From Sphagnum magellanicum (lineage: Eukaryota; Streptophyta; Sphagnopsida; Sphagnales; Sphagnaceae): DNA of 64,000 nt. A model generated the notes under the pieces. That model searched no databases, was not told the DNA's origin, and saw only the letters and a program-made list of their open reading frames with translations. The stretch spans positions 12,836,501 to 12,900,500 of the forward strand of contig CM038925.1 in NCBI GenBank assembly GCA_021904315.1, written 5' to 3'. Of the stretch, positions 1 to 12,560 are shown in pieces (the stretch's first letter is position 1; each line of letters opens with the position of its first letter). Position numbers and translations under genes: made by a program.

Positions 1-240
1 GAGGCCACATACAAAATTAGGACCCAATGAACTGGTTTCTTTACTGGAAGAACCAGCAACTTGTTTCTAGAACCATGACAGATTCATTAAGTCAGCTGGA
101 TAATGGTACAGAGGACTTAAAAGTGTGACAACTGGGTAAGATTAGTGATCTTGAATCCAATGCAGCATTCCACACTGCAAGTATGAAACTAACATATTAT
201 TCTTGGAGAGTTCAGAGAGGGCCAGGTAATTGTAACACAC

Positions 241-3200
241 CTTTGTCTGTATCTCACCGGACGTGGGGAGATACTTGAGCGCCTGGATCCTCGTCCTGAC
301 TGTTGCCTCCTGCAACACAAGGAAAGGCAGAACCTGATTAAATACAGAAGAATTTTCCATGGTTCACAGAAAGAATGGTCAGAAGATCCCACTAAACAAT
401 CCATTCAAGTTACCTTGAGACACACAGGGCAGCAGTTGCACAATTACAGCTTACCCTCTCTGTGGACTCCTGGTCTTCACAGGACTTGGACTGCTGCTAT
501 GGCTCCTAGATGTACTTCTGCTGTTGCTTTGATCTTGACTACTTGATGAAGGTGATCGTCTCCTACGGCTTCTCTTAGTCTCTCGCATCTCTTTGTGTTT
601 TTCTTCAGTCCTCCGTTTGTATTTGTCACTGTCTGACTTCCGATGATCCCTATCAATACCATGCCCTCGTGATTGCCTTACCTTCTCGATATCTTTACTC
701 TTTCGATCTGACTTTTCCTTGGCTGTTGCTTTCTCATTTTCTCTCACTCGTTCCTTGTTCCTAGCCTTGTCTTTCTCCCGCTTCTTCTGGTTCTTATGGT
801 CCAGATCAACATCACCCTCTATCTCTCGTACTTTCCTCTGAACCTCCGAGTGCTCCCGAGGAGCACTCTCTCCCTTCTTGCCTTCATGTTTGCTTTTGTT
901 GCCACCAACATTGGCACTCTCTACCTCCCCTTTCCTTGAAACTCCTTTTGTTTGGCCCTCCTTGCTGGCTCCAGTCAGTTGCTGATTCTCAACATCCACT
1001 TTCCTCAGCTCTTCACCCAGTAAATCATTAGGGACTTGGCAATGAGTAGATTTGTTTATTCGCATAGCTTCAACTGTAGTTGGTACATCCCACTCTAGAA
1101 CTTCATCAGACTTGTTCAACACAGTATTCTGAGACTCCCTCTTCAGTTCTGTGCTCCTGCTCTCTGCAACTCCAGTTTTACTCTGTCCATCCTGTGCAGA
1201 GCCATCCCTTGCACCAAATTCATTGCCTCCTTGTTCCTCTGAGTGCACATTCTGTTTGAGGACCCTTCTTGAATCATTACTACTCCTTCTACTCTCTTCT
1301 TTTGACTTCCTTTCCTGTGCTAGGTCCTTCCACTGTCCCGACTGTTTCTCTTGCTCTGTTTCCATCGTGTTTGACCTTCCTGCCCCTCTTGCCCTCTCAA
1401 CCCCAGCATTCTGAAGGTCAAATGTCTCCCTCTCTCCTGTTTTACTGCCAGATTTGTTGGGCTCATATTCATCATTCTCATTTGTCTGCTGGCTGCTACG
1501 CCCCCCATCTTCATCATCTGAAGCATAATTTGCAAGGCCAAGTACATTCACAGAAGGAACACCTGAGCTCAAGCTCTCACTGTCATCATCACTTCCACCT
1601 TGGGTCTGCCAAGGTCCCACCAGTACCCTAGTTGTCAATGCAGAGGGTGCAGCAGCTGCTACAGGGGAAGGAGATGACGATTTGTGATGTACTTCACCCA
1701 CCACTGTTGCTTCAGCTGATGTCAACTTTTCACCTGGCTCTGCATGTGCAAGTGAGGTTGATGGAACAGATCATATGTATGAGATTGCAGAGAAAAACTC
1801 TCCAACAACACTTTCAAGATAACATGACAACAAAAGGTGCAGGAAAAACCTTATGAGTGGTGCAAGTCAGACCATCATGATCAGAAGAACAGCAGAGACG
1901 AGCTGCTATGACTACCCACTGACTTCATTAGCACCCAACGATGGGTGTTGAATGCAACAGACAAAAGGTACCTATGACTAACAGAGAACATCGCAAGGTA
2001 TTGTTCCAGTAATTCCTTCACTTAAAAGCATGGATTCTTTTCAAAGAAAGGTTCAAAGAAAGGTAAGAGAGGTTCCAGCCAGACCTTCCAATGCCTGCTG
2101 TTCATCCTCATCCATTACTTCTTGGGCAATCTCATCAAATAAGTCATCAGTGACCTGTGATGCACCATAGACAATAGCTGAATTAAGACTCCAAACTCAT
2201 CTGCACCAAGTGCTTTCACAAAACAGCATACTACAATATGCCCACTATCATATGCCCAGCATCCATTGCTCATTAGCATGTAGTTTCTGTTCTAGAGCAT
2301 TTTGCCCTACAGAGAGTTTCAATGGGTTAGATGTCACTGGAATTTCTACCTTCATTAGAACTTCAGTGAGCACTCGCTTGATCTCTTGAATCATTGATGC
2401 AGTCCTTGTCACCTCCTCATCATCCTACACCCCATCACTTGTCCAAAGCATCACCTCAAAGACTTGAAATGGTTTATGCTGGATCCCTGTCCACAATACT
2501 TGCACATGCAGACATTATGGAGGTCCTGGAAGGAATTTCTTTACTCACCTCATCATCTTCGGTATCACTCAATTTTGGTGCATCACTTCTTGATCTTCCT
2601 GGAAACCCAAGCTCATCATCTCTTGTGGAAACTCCTACATCATCTCCATTGGCACGAACAGTCTCTTCAGACATGGTAGCTGAGCCAAGTGCAGCAGCAG
2701 CTGACTTTTTCTTCAACAACTCCTCCTTCAGCCATGAAGGTACTGATGCCTGTACACAACCATAGATCTGAACTTACCCTGGATCTTAAAGCAAGGGGCA
2801 TACATGATACACAAGAAAGATATCTTCAGAAGTACCCAGATCTCTTTCATTCTTACAATTTACACCAATCTGAATAGAACCGAGACATGAACTGCTAATA
2901 AGCATATAAAGATTTCACATGTGCTCACATAACAGCAGCATATCAGAAAGTATGAAAAACAGAGGAAACCTAACCATAAGGCACAGAGAAACAAAACCAA
3001 AAACTGAGGAGTGGTCATACACATGTTCAGAGACCTTCAACAGCAACATGTACAGCATTGATCCACTACCATTTTGTCCCCATTCCCCACTGAGGTCAAT
3101 ATCAAAACATGGAAGAGAATGTTCAGACCTTCTTCACTCGCTCTGAGCCACTCATGTTGCCGTTGCCATTATACATGAACATAGAGAAGTCCATCCCTCC

Positions 3201-5970
3201 AGGAGGCCCAAGACCTGGATTTCCACCAAATCCACCAAGAGGAGGAGGCCCCCCTGACCAGAGACCTGGTCCATGAGGAGGTTGACCAAACATGTTTTGA
3301 TTTTGAGAATGCTGCTGGGCATGCTGATGATGGCCATGGTGCAGGGCATCAAACTCAAACTGTTCATTGTCCACAACATAAGAAGTCAGGAGCAGAAAAA
3401 ACAAAGCCACTCAACAGACAGTGAATGAGTTCTTGAAAACTCCAGACGTCGTGGTTTGCAAGATCTAGTTGGCAGTGGTATTTAAGATCTAGACAATGAG
3501 CTCTGCAAATCAACTCCATCTCATGTCAACCAAACTGACCTACTTATTGGTCCACTGTTGAGGCAAATTCTAGAGATGTACATATGCATGAAGCTACAAC
3601 TCAAAATACAACCTTAACACAAGCATATGTATTAGCTTTTCTGCTGTTCTCTGAGCACACCTGGGGGGGTCCTTGTCCATTGCCACCAAGGTGGCCTGTT
3701 GCCATGTTGGGTGGTGGAAATGGCATGCTAGGTCCACCAGGAGGGGGCCAGCCTTGTGAAGATGGAATTGCACCAGCCATGCCAGGTCCCTCCATGCCCA
3801 TGTTTGAAATAAATGGTGGTGGTTGCTGCAGGGGATACTCTTGAAAGGGAGGCTGCTGGTATTCAAACTGTTGATGCTGGTGGAATTGATACAAAGGTGG
3901 AATGGATGAGTCCCCAAATCCAAATGTTGGAGGTGGTGGCATGTGTGATTGGGACTGTGATTGCTGCTGAAGTGGTGACAACTCTGGGGCTTGGATTGAT
4001 GGTTGAGGGGGCAGGTGCACAAGGGGAGGAGGTGGGGGTGGACATGGCAATTGCTGTTGTTCTGTACCTGGCGGCCCTGTATACATATGAAAACCTCAAG
4101 TCCCTTTGAAATTCCTTAATTGAAACACAGCAAACTTATCTTTGCACCAACTCAAGAATCATTCATGGCAAGCACACACTACAAAGAAGGATTGAGGTTA
4201 GTTACTTATCTTACAACCTTGGCCAACACCATGGACAAGGAGAGGGAAGAAACACACTCAGCCTACCTGTGGAGGAAGAATCCTGATCATGATGTGATGA
4301 AATATCTTGTGAATAGCTGCTAGAAACAACCTGTGCAAGACTTTGAGGGAGTGTGGCCGATGTCGTTGGAACTGCAGTTGGCCCAAAGCTTGCGGTTGAG
4401 CTGGGTCCTTCCTCCCTAAAAAGTGAGGGTGTTTCCTGTTGGAACTGGGGTGGTGCCTCTTGATGATAGCTGTGCGATACCGTCCGTCCAAAGTTGTGAG
4501 GTGTATCATGGCCATAATACCCTGATGGGCCAGTCTCCTGCAGGGATGGTTGGTATGAAAATTGCTGCTGCAACTCAAGCTGCTGAGGAGGAGGATGTGG
4601 TGGCTGTTGTGAATAGTCCATATATGGTTGATCTGCAACCAGATTCGATTGTTCCTGTGTTTGTAACTGGGCTTGCTGATGAGCTTCTTGTGCTGCTTTG
4701 GTAGCAGCCCAAGCTCTTGCTTTTGCTTCCCAGTCTTCCTCTTGTGCAGGAGCAACATTACTATGACCTAAACAAATTTCTGAATCAGAGTTGCAAACAA
4801 CTTCAAGGAACAAAACCCCAGCTCTAATAAAAACCAACAGAAAATGCAACAAATCAAGAACAAATCAAGGAACAACTGCATGATATATGATTATTGTATT
4901 CAAACCCGATCTAGATTAGGGTTGAAAGGAGAGAAAGATACCAGGATATGATTCCTGCTGCTGACTCCATCCATTACTTGCCACCCATCCCTGCCCACGA
5001 TACAAACATGAAATCAACCTCAACAGATGCATTAGGTTAAGAATTACACACTCAAAACATAACACAAGGCCTTGGACTGACACAAATACACACAGAGAGC
5101 CATCCAAAGGTGCCTATACTCATCTAGACAATTTTTTGCATGTGAAATAGCTGCTACAACAACAAGGAGTCCTTGAGGCCTTGTTGGTGCAATATCAGTA
5201 TCTTTGGCCTAAGATTCTGGAAAACATCATGCATAGGAGGGTTGCAAAATGAACCACTTCTGGAGGACTCATCTGTGCACACAATCTATCAGGTATTGGC
5301 TAAGTGTACAACATTGCTGAGAACTCAGATGTTGAGGAAAAGGAACAAGAAAAATAGCCCATGTACCCAAATTTATAGTCAAATCCTGTTATGTTTTCAA
5401 AGCATGAATGTGGAGGGTAGGTGGTGGTTTTCATGAGACATGAGAGATTTGCAATGGAAAATTGCCATCCCTCCCTCCTATTAGTACTACTACTCCTCCC
5501 TTCTGGCAAGGTTTTGCACTTTGCAATTGGAGATTCAACAGCACATTCAATCCAGCACAAAAACGTCTGCAAGCATCTTTGTCCTATCACCAAAATGCAA
5601 GAAGAGGAAGAAGAAGAAGCGAAGGTTGCACACTTACGTGCTCTTGCTGTTGTTGCGGAGGCAAGGGAAGAGGAGGCGGCGGTTGTTGTTGGTGTTGTTG
5701 ATAAGGATTAGGAGGATGGGGATAGTAAGCATACTGCTGCTGGGCGTAGTAATCGGGTTGCGCGTCGTAAGGCATGTTGGGAGGCGGCTGCTGTTGCTGT
5801 TGCTGCTGCTGCCACTGCATCATCATCGGCGCATTGAATTGCTGCGGTGATGACGGAATTGAGAAGCGCGGGGGAGGAGGCGGCGGAGCTCCTCCTCCAT
5901 GCGGCTGTTGCTGTTGCGGCAGCTCCATCGCTCCTGTTCTGTAAAGACCAGCACTGGCATCGTTGTCCAT
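241..5970 (-). CDS. Gln/Pro-rich nuclear-type protein with RS tail, partial
   Basis: I joined ten exons: 5970-5638, 4990-4942, 4767-4267, 4076-3661, 3359-3129, 2749-2549, 2424-2350, 2154-2085, 1739-455 and 309-241. All junctions are GT-AG and the phases agree throughout, giving about 1,076 residues; the next exon (phase 2) is at or beyond the left edge. The ATG at 5968-5970 opens a Gln/Pro low-complexity region (residues 1-500) containing a charged helix, DWEAKARAWAATKAAQ. Then come PSWLKEELLKKK (about 514), EIKRVLTEVLMK, DLFDEIAQEVMDEDEQ (about 605) and an acidic GLANYASDDED (about 693). The tail from about 900 is Lys/Glu/Arg-rich and ends in Arg-Ser repeats. This layout is typical of nuclear pre-mRNA processing or transcription-associated proteins, which is inference. 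I recognise the architecture as a poorly characterised plant family but cannot name it. The donor at 2084 (GTCTGG) is the weakest junction. Confidence 0.85.
2983..3052 (+). repeat. Dispersed repeat copy in an intron
   Basis: About 70 bp inside the 2750-3128 intron resemble the reverse complement of 8783-8935. Shared blocks are CCAAAAACTGAGGAGTGG and AGACCTTCAACAGCAACATG. It is a dispersed repeat of unknown family. Confidence 0.6.
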
Positions 5971-6565
5971 AGCTGCTGCTGCTGTCAGTAGTAGGCTTGG
6001 TCACAAGCAGCTCGTCATCGTCAAATTCAGGAATGCAATAGTAGTAACGAGAGGAAAGCGCTCGCAAAAGAACACGTTTGAAGACCCTCCTCACCAGCAA
6101 CTTCCTTCCGCTCGTCTTCTTCTTCTTCTTCCCGGCGAACCCTAATCAGGTTGCAACCGACGACCGCGCAAATCCTAAGGTAAAAAGCTTGTTCACGGAT
6201 CTGCCTTGCTTGGCCCACCAGTTATGAGAGATGCTGCTGCGTTTCCCTTTGAGGTAGAACAACGGTCCTCTTCTGAGCTTACCAAAGGCAGGATGAGACA
6301 GAAGAGATGGAGCTCATCATCAAACCCTAACCCTGTTTGTCAAGCTCATCCTGCTGCAATGTTGCTCCAAACCCCCATATCTCCACAGGTAAATATTACC
6401 CGGACAAAATTCAGTTGCGAGAAAGAGCTCCCCCACGACATATATGTTTCTGGGTGAGGAGGGGATAGTGCAACCTCTGGAACGCAATGTTGTTCCTAGA
6501 CTGACTGCATCCGAATGAGGGATTTAGGGTTTGAATGACATTGTACTGTTGTTTTCATCAGTATT

Positions 6566-6716
6566 ACAAGAAGAATAAAAGACTTCCAAGGGAGTGGGAG
6601 AGATCACCTCAGGAGGACTACAGATGAAGGGATTTGAGACTTCAAGGGATGGGAGGTGATCAGCTGCGGATTTACACGAGAAGAATGAGACTTTAAGGGA
6701 AGTGGGAAGATCGCGT
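6566..6716 (+). repeat. Degenerate triplicated segment, about 50-bp unit
   Basis: Three diverged units each carry a GAGACTTCAAGGGA-like core followed by a GGGAGGTGATCA-like block. Copies are about 70-80 percent alike by eye, so the duplication is old. Confidence 0.55.
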
Positions 6717-8560
6717 AATGTGGTACTACTCTCTGCTGATTGGGTATGTATGTCAATTGGATGGATTTCTACTTTGCCCCAAAGTTTGCCAGCAATGTAA
6801 GCAGGCTTTTGATTGCTTCTCTTGCTATGTTTTTTTTGATGTCTTGCCAACATTATGGGCCTGTGCTGCCAGGGTAGAAAGTGATTCAATATCGATCCAT
6901 CCTCCTACTCGTGGACCCTTTGGAACCCATGTAAGGTTTTTTGGATTTTTGTTGTCTCTCAGGGGTGGGTTTAGTATGTATGTCACTTTCCCCTGTTTTG
7001 CAACTCAAATAGGTGTGTATGTTGGAGACAACAACATTCTCAAGATTAAGATTCCTCTTGTTTTGTGTAGTTCTGTTTTTCACTTTCTCCTCTGATGTAC
7101 AGGATGCCCCTGCTGCAATTGTGGAGGAGTTGCACTCTGATGTACAGATAGTTGGGTGTTCAGGAGGCATCGGTGGCTAAGGATCTTAGTCTTTTAGATA
7201 GTATGCTCTGCAGGGATCCTTTGTGTAGGGTTTAAAAGGGTGAGATCATTACTGAAAAAAGGGTGTGTGAGGTGAGAGCTGAGCACAAGCCTGACTGATT
7301 TTGGTAATGCTCTTGCCTGTTTGCTTTACATGAGTGACATAAAAACCAATGCAACCTTCAGAACAGGGGGCTTTAAGTTTTTCATAAAGCCCACTGTGAA
7401 AACTGATTGCCCACTTGTGGGGCAGAGGAATAATTTACGCACTATAACATGCCCCCTCCAGTCACACTACAAATATTCTAGGAGGTTTTTATGCTGTAAG
7501 AGAAGTTGTCAGAACAGTATCAATGATCAGAATCCCTTGATGTTGACACAGACTGATTATGGAAACAGGTTATCCTTTAAGACTTGAGCTGTTTTTGACT
7601 TCAATGCTATTGTTGAGGATTAGCATGATTTTGACATGGTTCCATCTGGAAAGGGGCAAAACATAAGAGTGTTCAGTCTGCTCGCAAGTCTTTCAGGTGA
7701 CTTCAGCGGGAGTGTACATAAAACTGCAAAGCATTTGCTAACATTAACTATAAAAGGACATTATGAATTCTCCTTTGTATTGCTTGCTGGCATTGTTTAA
7801 ACGAGTCCATCAAAAGGAACAAGACTTGGAGGATATTATGAGTTCAGTTTGTATTGTCATGAATATGTTGCCATCTAGAAGTGTCTGTTCTGGCAGTGGT
7901 GTACCTGCAACTTGCTGGAGGACCATCATTGTTGTCTGAGAAGAGAGGGTGCTGAATTTATTCATGCTACATAGAACTCAAATACATGGATGCATATGGA
8001 GCCTTCATGGATTATTTTATTTATTTTTTCCTCTGTGGTCCAAAGGCAGGTCAGCTGGTTCTCTTTCGTAGTTGTGTGATGAATAGCACCAAGTACTAGG
8101 GTAGTAACAATGGAGGCTTTGATTTGTGGTGCAGTTCAAGGTTAACTAGCATAGGTGGCCAACCTGGGCACAATGAGCATCATTGATGGACTGATGGCTT
8201 TTACGAAGAGGGAAAATTGTGTGCTAGCTGGATTACCACAAAAATGAAAAATGTGTGAGATCTCAACTTGGGCTGTACAGTGCGCACAAGGTCAGCTTCT
8301 CAGCTGACATGAAATGCTCTTCTTAATTTGCTTGCAAAGCCTATACTAGGTTGTCAAATTGCAACCGAGTAGTTTGAGAGTGAAATCTCTGGAAGTAGAT
8401 TGGAATATTCTCACTTTAAGTTGGAGGATACCATTTTTTTAGAAGGAAAAGGTATTCGTTTCATGTGCTGCTGGACAAGGACCCAGGCTGGTTCAGTTAG
8501 TAATAAGCAACAGGTGAACAAATACCTGGTCTTGTTTTTTGGTGTGGTTCTTGCCGTTTG

Positions 8561-8582
8561 CTCTCTCTCTCTCTCTCTCTCT
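8561..8582 (+). repeat. (CT)11 microsatellite
   Basis: Eleven uninterrupted CT dinucleotides are followed by a short C run. It is probably length-polymorphic. Confidence 0.95.
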
Positions 8583-8782
8583 CCCCCTTTCCTGCAGAGA
8601 TGGTCATTGGATGTCATTTTGAAGGCCCACGAATTGTTTTTGTTTGTCCAGTTGACCTTTGCCTGCTGTTGTTACTGCTGGACTTGTGACAGAAAGTTAG
8701 TGTTTGACATCAACCTCCACCAGTGCTGGGAACTCAGTGAGGATGTTACGGTAGGTGGTCAATTCCACATAGATTTTCCATT

Positions 8783-8935
8783 GAAGGTATCTGATCATGT
8801 GTTGCTGTTGCTTGTGGAAGGTGTCTGAACATGTGTTGAGATTGCTGTTGAAGGTCTCTAAACACATGTTGCTGTTGCTTGAACCACTCCTCAGTTTTTG
8901 GTTTGGTTTTTTTGTTTTCTCTGTTCTTTAGGATT
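8783..8935 (-). repeat. Dispersed repeat with internal ~35-bp tandem units
   Basis: About three units of the type TTGAAGGTCTCTGAACATG plus TTGCTGTTGC lie in tandem and end in CCACTCCTCAGTTTTTGG. The last unit and the tail match the reverse complement of 2983-3052, so this is a second copy of the same repeat with extra tandem units. Confidence 0.6.
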
Positions 8936-10593
8936 TTATTTTTTGCATACTTCCTGGTAATTCTGTTGTTATTGTCATCAGATCTGAGAGCTCTATAACT
9001 AGATTGCTGGTTCATCTGCTAATTGTATTCACATTTTTACTCACGACTGTAAGTGTGGAGTTGGTTCTCAGTACTTATGAAGATAAAGTGATGACCCTTG
9101 TAATATACCTCTTGTTCTTGTGGTGCTTGAGAAAACTCTTCTTGTGACTTTTCAATAGGATGACTCATGGTCCATTTTGCTGGTTTATCTATGTATTATA
9201 CGGAAGGTACTTTGTTTGTTTTGTTTTTCAAGGTGAGATCTCCCAAACAATGTTGCCTCCCTCTGTGCTCTTGGTACGATTGGAAAGCCCTCAATGAGTA
9301 GGATTTTATGAAGGCAATTTCATATTTTTTACACTTTTTTAAGGTGTGGGAGATATTGGATTTTGAGTAGGTTTTCTCATAGGAAATTCAAATAAATTGG
9401 TTTTGGAAGGAAAAAGTTGGGTTACAAGTTTACACTTTGGCAAACAGTACATGCCACACTAGTAGTTTTGAAATCACAGTTTTGAGATCATATTTAGAGC
9501 TAGACTGGTTTTCTGGGAGGTTACGCCCACTTTACATTAGGAGTCAAGGCCAAGCTTGAACTCAAATCAAGCATCTCTTTAGGTGCAATCAATGAAATCA
9601 GCCCCAAGGGCTTTACAGTAGGAGTAAGTCTGAAAAAGAAAACAATTTTTTTAATCTAAAACTTCATGGCCCTGACTTGACCCAAGGCAGAAAAAGGATA
9701 CTTATCAAGTTTGGAGGCCAATTTGCAGGCCAATTTGCAACCCTTAGGTCTAATGTTGCTGCAATAAAATATTGTTGTTTTGATGAAATCCACACTGTAG
9801 GATCAAAGGAAATCCTAAACCAAACCAGAACTTCTTTTTTTTCATTTTGTTTTTCTTCATTTCCTCTCCTCTTGTTGAGCTTTTGTGCTTGGTTGTGAGT
9901 GATGGAGGGAGTTTTTATTTTTTTAATTTATGATATGACCATGCAAAATGCAAGAATTACAAGAATTTTGTGTCTATGTTGGTCCCTACTTTTTAGCCTT
10001 ATTGCTTTTACACATGAACTCATTAGCCCCAAACAAGTAATAAAATATGTTTTAATTAATAACTTGGGGCCATACAACAAGTGAAGAAATGCTCAAATTT
10101 CCCATATTGGCTCCGATTCCTAGTTTAAAGTGTTCCTTAGTTTACAATTACCATTCATTATGATGCATGTAGATTCTTGAGTTATATCCAGGTCAAGGGT
10201 AAGAATGTTTTGAAATTATTAGCAGATATGGATTTTGTGCTAGATTGATCATCTGGAGCCTCATCCAGGGAGTTTTTGTTTTCATTTTTGTCATGTAGCC
10301 AGCAACAAGAGGAATTATTAGCTGAATTTGGCTACAGGTCAGACAGGAAAGTAGAAAATTTTGAAGAATCCTGCCTTTTATTTTGACAATCTGCTAGAAT
10401 CAGGTGACTCTGGCACATTTTTTTCACAAATATCCTTGGAATGAGTCCCATTGAATTATGTCTTTGGTCAGCGAGTCATGAAAACTCAGCAAAAAATGAA
10501 ATTCTGAGCTCATCAGGTATGATTTTAAGCACGAGGCAAATTTCTTTCAAAAAAAAGATGGAAACAAGATTGCCAAGACTTTTTACTGGATGT

Positions 10594-10868
10594 TTGAACG
10601 TACATCCAAAACAAAGCTGAGTCTCAGTACAAAATGCCTTTCACCTACCCCTTTATGGCAAAGTTTAAACTAGCAACATTTTATACTAGGAAATGTTCCA
10701 TGAAGCTGTTTCTCCCAAAAAGGAAGACAATAACACCTGGTGAACATTCCTCAAACTTTGTCGGAGGGGGGAGGGGGTTATGAAATCTACCCCTTGTGGC
10801 AAGTTCAAAGTTCAAAGCAACAACATTACATAATGGAAATGTGCCATGACTCTGTTTTCCAAAAACTG
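10594..10868 (+). repeat. Diverged tandem duplication, ~147-bp unit
   Basis: The blocks starting near 10594 and 10741 match in order: TGAACNTNC, a CTACCCCTT-TGGCAA core, GCAACATT, and GGAAATGTNCCATGA with a following TGTTT block. The second copy has a short G-rich insertion. Confidence 0.55.
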
Positions 10869-11353
10869 AAGGACCTCAGAGTTCATGAATCACCGGTTCC
10901 GATATTACAAGCTATAAAGCATATTGCACCCCCTAGTGCACTCTTTCCCATGTAATGCGCAGAAAACAAGACACAACCGTGAAAAACACACCCCAAACAA
11001 AGAAGGCTAGTCGTTATTATTAGTCCCTGCTCACAAAATCCTCGAATAAGACTAGTCCTGTGCTCCCGATCGCCCAGGGCCCAAGCTGCCATAGCCGCTG
11101 ACTTTACACTAAAGCTTTATGGTGCAGGATATATATACCGCCATAGCCGATCGACAAACTATGCCATACTAACAACCTCCACACAGCTACGTCCTCTGAA
11201 TGAACAAAATATGTAAATGCAAATTATCCAATATGTATAATATGTATGCAACAGATTTTGAAGAAGGTCCTGTTGTTGTCGTTGTTTCTCTCGGACAGCA
11301 GCAAATTTTGAATTTGCAGTAGTACCGACCTTTTAAAGTAGGGGCCGCTGCTT

Positions 11354-11644
11354 TCATGCTTGACTTTGCCTTGGTTCCTTGACGACATCGAACTTGGAAT
11401 CGGCTTCCACGATGGTGATGCTCTTGTTGTCCACGCACTCGTCGGAGTTGACTACGAACTGTTTTCCTGCGACTGCGTCAACAACAGCTATGCAATATTC
11501 TTGGTAAGTTGCGTTAGGGTCGACAGAAACTTCATGAACTCCTCCATCCTTTTGGATCGTCGCGATGTCCCTGAACGCACGATTGTTGCCCACTTTCAAT
11601 TTCAGCGGCTTCGTTGTGCGGTTGATAATCTTTGTTGTAACCAT
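11354..11644 (-). CDS. Small single-exon protein, 96 aa
   Basis: The ATG at 11642-11644 opens a clean 96-codon frame. The frame stays open upstream only to GTG codons, so this ATG is the best start. The sequence begins MVTTKIINRTTKPLKLKVGN and alternates short hydrophobic strands with Lys, Asp and Asn turns, suggesting a small all-beta domain. Two cysteines (in YQEYC and DECVDNKSITI) might pair. There is no signal peptide or membrane segment. I recall small land-plant proteins of this look, annotated only as domains of unknown function, but cannot name the family with certainty. Codon use is GC-richer than the flanks, which supports a real gene. No neighbour suggests a role. Confidence 0.7.
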   Translation of the reverse strand: MVTTKIINRTTKPLKLKVGNNRAFRDIATIQKDGGVHEVSVDPNATYQEYCIAVVDAVAGKQFVVNSDECVDNKSITIVEADSKFDVVKEPRQSQA

Positions 11645-11699
11645 ATTTGCTGGCGTTGATGCACACTTTTTTTGACTGTAGCTTTCTTCCACCTTCACA

Positions 11700-12371
11700 C
11701 AAACACGAAGAAGATGTTCAGAAGAAGAAAAAATCAGTGCTTTGGATTTTGGTATGGCTCATCTCAAGGTGCACCTCATTTCATGTTCTTCAGGTTTAAA
11801 GCACTAGTGACGTAATTCTGCAGCAAGAAATTAAGATATCGTTGAGTCATTAGGTTTAGAGACTCCAAGGCTTCAGCAGAAGAGAGTTCCTACACATAAT
11901 AAATTCGCTCCTTCAGCCAAAACTATAATGATATAATAGAAATTGCAACAGAATTTTTTTTGTAACGAAGGCAATCAAACTTAGACATTAACAAGTAAAA
12001 TTTAGGTAGAAGTGATCGCACCAAAACTATGAGGCTTGCGCGTGAGTTGAAGCGGTCGAGGACGACAGGAGCAGCAACACAATACTAGTTCCCTTCCAAT
12101 TTCAGCACAAACTTGTAAGAGACATAGAAACTCTGTGATCATAATAACCGAAGGACATTTCCCTTTTTATTGGCGATGTTCGAGACTTTGCCTAGTAATA
12201 TCAAGGAAGTCGCGAATTAGTTGTCCAGGACTTGACAGCTTCTCGGGGAGTGCGGCAGCGAACTTGTTGAACAATATCACCGAAACTACACAAATACGGC
12301 CCACTTTAGACCAGGGTCCAGGGACCCAAAAGCTCAGGGACCAATTTGAAGCAAATCCTATATATTAATTC
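11700..12371. other. Leader of the 96-aa gene and plain spacer
   Basis: This region presumably includes the promoter and 5' leader of the minus-strand 96-aa gene. I see no distinct TATA box, repeat or further gene. Confidence 0.4.
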
Positions 12372-12560
12372 GCTTAGTCTGTGCGTCCGTCTGTCTGACA
12401 CGACAATTCTGCTGCAAAAGCATTCTATGGCAGAACCGGCCTCTGAATTTTCTATGGCAGAACCGGCCTCTGTATAATTTTGGCGTTGCGGGTCGTGGTG
12501 GCGGAGAGACACACGCCAGCCATCGATCCCGTCTGTCAGTCCGTCTGTCTTAATCTTACT
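12372..12560 (+). repeat. Compact block with a 23-bp direct duplication
   Basis: A 23-bp segment beginning TTCTATGGCAGAACCGG occurs at 12423-12445 and again, identical, at 12450-12472. The block is bracketed by CCGTCTGTCTG-like motifs on both sides. It is GC-richer than its surroundings and may be the edge of a mobile element of unknown type. Confidence 0.6.

Larger units (their letters stand above)
6181..10593. other. Gene-free 4.4 kb with no convincing ORF
   Basis: This stretch lies upstream of the Gln/Pro-rich gene and probably contains its promoter, but I found no clear TATA box. It has no reading frame with family resemblance or coherent splice signals. Its contents are a degenerate triplication at 6566-6716, a CT microsatellite at 8561-8582 and the repeat at 8783-8935. 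The mild composition between 6.2 and 8.9 kb would fit a non-coding transcript or a very old gene remnant; this is inference. Confidence 0.5.

Noticed and set aside
451-453. TAA directly after SPQRG taken as the stop codon of the Gln/Pro-rich gene
   Set aside because: The TAA lies inside GG|GTAAGC, a good splice donor, and the next exon (309-241) continues the Arg/Ser-rich tail in the right phase.
1151-1631. Plus-strand open frames over the RS-tail exon
   Set aside because: The minus-strand exon joins in phase at both ends; the plus frames read its complement.
5421-5850. Plus-strand frames rich in Glu, Leu and Val over the 5' exon of the Gln/Pro-rich gene
   Set aside because: They are shadows of the CAG/CCG codon repeats of the minus-strand exon.
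5708-6100. Alternative 130-codon minus frame across the same Gln/Pro exon
   Set aside because: It is the alanine-rich frame of the same repeats and cannot join the phased exon chain.
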